From contig DATMDR010000067.1 of the NCBI GenBank assembly GCA_035557635.1, positions 1-16,325 of the forward strand: a stretch of 16,325 nucleotides of DNA, written 5' to 3'. A program made the position numbers and the translations under genes. This DNA comes from VRUE01 sp035557635 (lineage in GTDB: Bacteria > Actinomycetota > Thermoleophilia > Solirubrobacterales > 70-9). Positions 14,538-16,325 of the stretch are shown here, piece after piece; positions within the stretch are counted from its first letter, which is position 1; every line of letters starts with the position of its first letter. Under the pieces are notes generated by a model. It was not told the DNA's origin. It did no database searches and saw nothing but the letters and a program-made list of their open reading frames with translations.

Positions 14538-15965
14538 ATGCCGCAGACGGCTCCCACAACCCACGTCCCGCCGCAGAACATCGAAGCGGAGGAGTCGGTG
14601 CTGGGGGCGATGCTGGTCGCCGAGCCGACCCTGACCCGGGTGATCGATGAGGTGAAGCTGAACGCCGAGGACTTCTACCTCGACAAGCACCGGGTGATCT
14701 TCGCCTGCGTCCACGATCTCTACGCGGCCTCGAAGCCGGTCGACGAGCTCAGCGTCGCCGAGGCGCTGGTCCAGCACAACAAGATCGAGGAGGCCGGCGG
14801 CAAGCACTACGTCTCCGAGCTCGCCGCCAAGGTCCCGGCCGCCGGCAACGCCAAGCACTACGCGGAGATCGTCCAGCAGAACTCGCTGCTGCGGCGCCTG
14901 CTCGGCGCCGGCCAGCAGATCCAGGGCTGGGTGCACGAGCGCGACGGCGAGCCGCGCGAGCTCTCCGAGCGGGCCGAGAAGCTGCTCTTCGACGTCGCCC
15001 ACAAAGAGCAGGCGAGCGACTTCCGCCTGCTCTCCGAGATCCTCCACGACGAGGTCGACCGGCTGGAGAAGCTCTCCACCGGGGAGACCGAGCTGACCGG
15101 CACCCCCTCGGGATTCCGTGACATCGACGCGATCACCGGCGGCTTCCAGCCCGGCAACCTGATCATCGTCGCGGCGCGGCCGGCGATGGGGAAGAGCGCC
15201 CTGGTCGCCAACATCGCCGAGAACGTGGCGGTGAAGCGCAACCTCCCGGTTGCCTTCTTCTCGCTCGAGATGTCAGAGGTGGAGCTGGCACAGCGCTTCA
15301 TCGCCTGCCGGGCGCGAATCTCCGGCGACAAGCTGCGCAAGGGGCAGGTCGCCCAGAAAGACTGGCCGAAGGTTGTGCGCGCTTGCAACGAGCTGGAGCA
15401 GGCGCCGCTCTGGTTCGACGACTCCTCCGACCTCGGCATCCTCGACCTGCGGGCGAAGGCACGCCGCCTCCACGCCCAAGAGCAGGACAAGGGCGGCCTG
15501 GGCCTGGTGATCGTCGACTACCTGCAGCTGATGCGCTCCGACGACCACCGCGCCAACCGGGTCGAGCAGGTCGGCCAGATGAGCCGCGGGCTGAAGATCC
15601 TCGCCCGCGAGCTGGAGGTGCCGGTGCTGGCGATCTCCCAGCTCTCCCGCGCCCCCGAGCAGCGGACGCCGCCGAAGCCGCAGCTCTCCGACCTGCGCGA
15701 GTCGGGGCAGATCGAGCAGGACGCCGACGTCGTCGCCTTCCTCTACCGCGAGGACTACTACCGCGACCCCGACGACGAGCCCGACGGCCTCGCGGACGTG
15801 ATCATCGCCAAGCATAGGAACGGCCCGATCGGGACCCGCAAGCTGGTCTTCCTCGACCGCTTCCCGAAGTTCGCCGATCACTCCGGCCAGGACGCGCCGA
15901 TCGAGCGGCCGGTGGAAGCGGAGCCGCCCTTCGCCGACGCCGAGGCCACGGGGCCTGACTTCTGA
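14538..15965 (+). CDS. dnaB: Replicative DNA helicase DnaB
   Basis: DnaB is the hexameric 5'-3' helicase of the replication fork. From ATG 14538 it has 475 residues. The N-terminal helical domain (about 10-115) opens with PPQNIEAEESVLGAML, and a linker follows at 116-180. The RecA-like domain (about 185-450) has Walker A A213-RPAMGKS220, catalytic Glu in S242-LEMS, Walker B L321-GLVIVDYLQLM with D327, the sensor region ISQLSRAPEQR, and the Q382-LSDLRESGQIEQDAD motif. The acidic C-terminal tail (PIERPVEAEPPFADAEA) is not conserved in sequence. No intein interrupts the P-loop, unlike in some mycobacteria. An in-frame GTG at 14520 would add six residues (MWFLRR), but ATG 14538 gives the normal N-terminus. 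A short hairpin CGGAC/GTCCG (14506-14520) lies just upstream. The stop overlaps the next ATG (TGATG). Confidence 0.96.
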   Translation: MPQTAPTTHVPPQNIEAEESVLGAMLVAEPTLTRVIDEVKLNAEDFYLDKHRVIFACVHDLYAASKPVDELSVAEALVQHNKIEEAGGKHYVSELAAKVPAAGNAKHYAEIVQQNSLLRRLLGAGQQIQGWVHERDGEPRELSERAEKLLFDVAHKEQASDFRLLSEILHDEVDRLEKLSTGETELTGTPSGFRDIDAITGGFQPGNLIIVAARPAMGKSALVANIAENVAVKRNLPVAFFSLEMSEVELAQRFIACRARISGDKLRKGQVAQKDWPKVVRACNELEQAPLWFDDSSDLGILDLRAKARRLHAQEQDKGGLGLVIVDYLQLMRSDDHRANRVEQVGQMSRGLKILARELEVPVLAISQLSRAPEQRTPPKPQLSDLRESGQIEQDADVVAFLYREDYYRDPDDEPDGLADVIIAKHRNGPIGTRKLVFLDRFPKFADHSGQDAPIERPVEAEPPFADAEATGPDF

Positions 15966-16325
15966 TGCCGGCGATCGCCCGCTCGGAGCCCTTTCGCGAA
16001 CAGGCATGCCCGCTCGGAGTCTGCGACGGCTCCGGCTGGATCCTCGGGCCCGAGGACGTCGCCCGCCCCTGCGAGTGCCGCGAGCCGCGCCTCAAGAGGT
16101 CGCGCGTCAGCGGCGTCGCCTCGGTGATCCCTCCCCGCTACCGCGGCGTCTCCTTCGACCGGCCGCCGGTCAGCGACATGAGCAGGGACCTGGAGACGAA
16201 AATGGCCGTCTCGCAGGTCAGAGGGTTTATCGACGAGCTCGACGAAAGGCTCGACGCCGGGCGAGGGCTCTGGCTCTTCGGCGAGACCGGGACCGGGAAG
16301 ACGACGCTGGCGATGCTGATTTCCA
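15965..16325 (+). CDS. DnaC/DnaI-like AAA+ ATPase, putative helicase loader, cut by window end
   Basis: This is an open frame of 120 codons that continues past the window. The start ATG shares its A with the dnaB stop TGA (15963-15965), so translation should be coupled to DnaB. The N-terminus holds four cysteines, C15-PLGV-C20 followed by DGSGW, and C36-E-C38, a zinc-finger-like arrangement seen in DnaI/DnaC-type proteins. The segment P56-PRYRGVSFD resembles the start of the loader ATPase domain. The P-loop is G106-ETGTGKT113, preceded by the strand GLWLFG. In the bacteria where they are known, such proteins load DnaB onto DNA. IstB-like transposition ATPases share the fold, but no transposase lies nearby in the visible sequence. 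Sensor and arginine-finger motifs lie outside the window, so activity cannot be judged. Confidence 0.8.
   Translation, partial: MPAIARSEPFREQACPLGVCDGSGWILGPEDVARPCECREPRLKRSRVSGVASVIPPRYRGVSFDRPPVSDMSRDLETKMAVSQVRGFIDELDERLDAGRGLWLFGETGTGKTTLAMLIS

Noticed and set aside
13286..14581. 431-codon minus-strand open frame opposite rplI and the membrane protein
   Set aside because: Antisense to rplI, which is certain; composition is typical of a shadow frame.
14538..15965. Intein in DnaB
   Set aside because: The helicase motifs run without interruption and the length is normal.

Overview
The window is GC-rich throughout (roughly 70% by eye) and its gene content is bacterial and chromosomal. Gene order and protein features point to an actinobacterium of the Thermoleophilia/Solirubrobacterales type. 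The pointers are the rpsF-ssb-rpsR-rplI-dnaB block, an MptB-like GT-C mannosyltransferase-type protein, an mprAB-pepD-like signalling block, an actinobacterial TreT, TTG/GTG starts and TANNNT boxes placed for leaderless mRNAs. The lineage is an inference from style and gene content, not from a marker search.

Layout. 1-2854 (+): the 3' part of a class A penicillin-binding protein, followed 6 bases later by a multi-pass GT-C family glycosyltransferase. 2861-3015: two strong palindromic structures. 2974-4077 (-): a UPF0104/LPG-synthase-TM flippase-like membrane protein convergent with the glycosyltransferase. 4110-5093 (+): thiL, divergent from it. 5038-5226 (-): a small FlgM-like ORF. 5316-8245 (+): a tight response regulator / histidine kinase / HtrA lipoprotein operon. 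8291-11051 (+): a TreT-type trehalose synthase and a GT20 (OtsA-like) synthase. 11050-11177: a 128-base element whose 20-bp arms enclose three hairpins. 11247-11738 (+): a small single-pass, proline-rich hypothetical protein. 11841-16325 (+): bS6, SSB, bS18, bL9, an HxHH membrane protein, DnaB, and the start of a DnaC/DnaI-like AAA+ ATPase that runs off the window.

How the parts work together. The left end concerns the cell envelope: peptidoglycan polymerisation, polyprenol-linked glycosylation and a lipid-associated membrane protein. The middle operon looks like an envelope-stress circuit, in which a two-membrane-segment kinase and an OmpR-family regulator are translationally coupled to a secreted HtrA protease. 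The two sugar transferases give two routes toward trehalose: direct synthesis by TreT, and trehalose 6-phosphate by the GT20 enzyme. No OtsB-type phosphatase is present in the window. The right end is the conserved ribosomal/replication cluster, where replicative helicase and putative loader are joined by a TGATG junction.

Most genes are ordinary housekeeping genes. The parts most worth a second look are the nested palindromes at 2923-3015, the multibranched element at 11050-11177, the DnaC-like gene after dnaB, the divergent GT20 enzyme next to TreT, the HxHH membrane protein, and the FlgM-like mini-ORF. I saw no tRNA, rRNA, CRISPR array, insertion sequence or intein.
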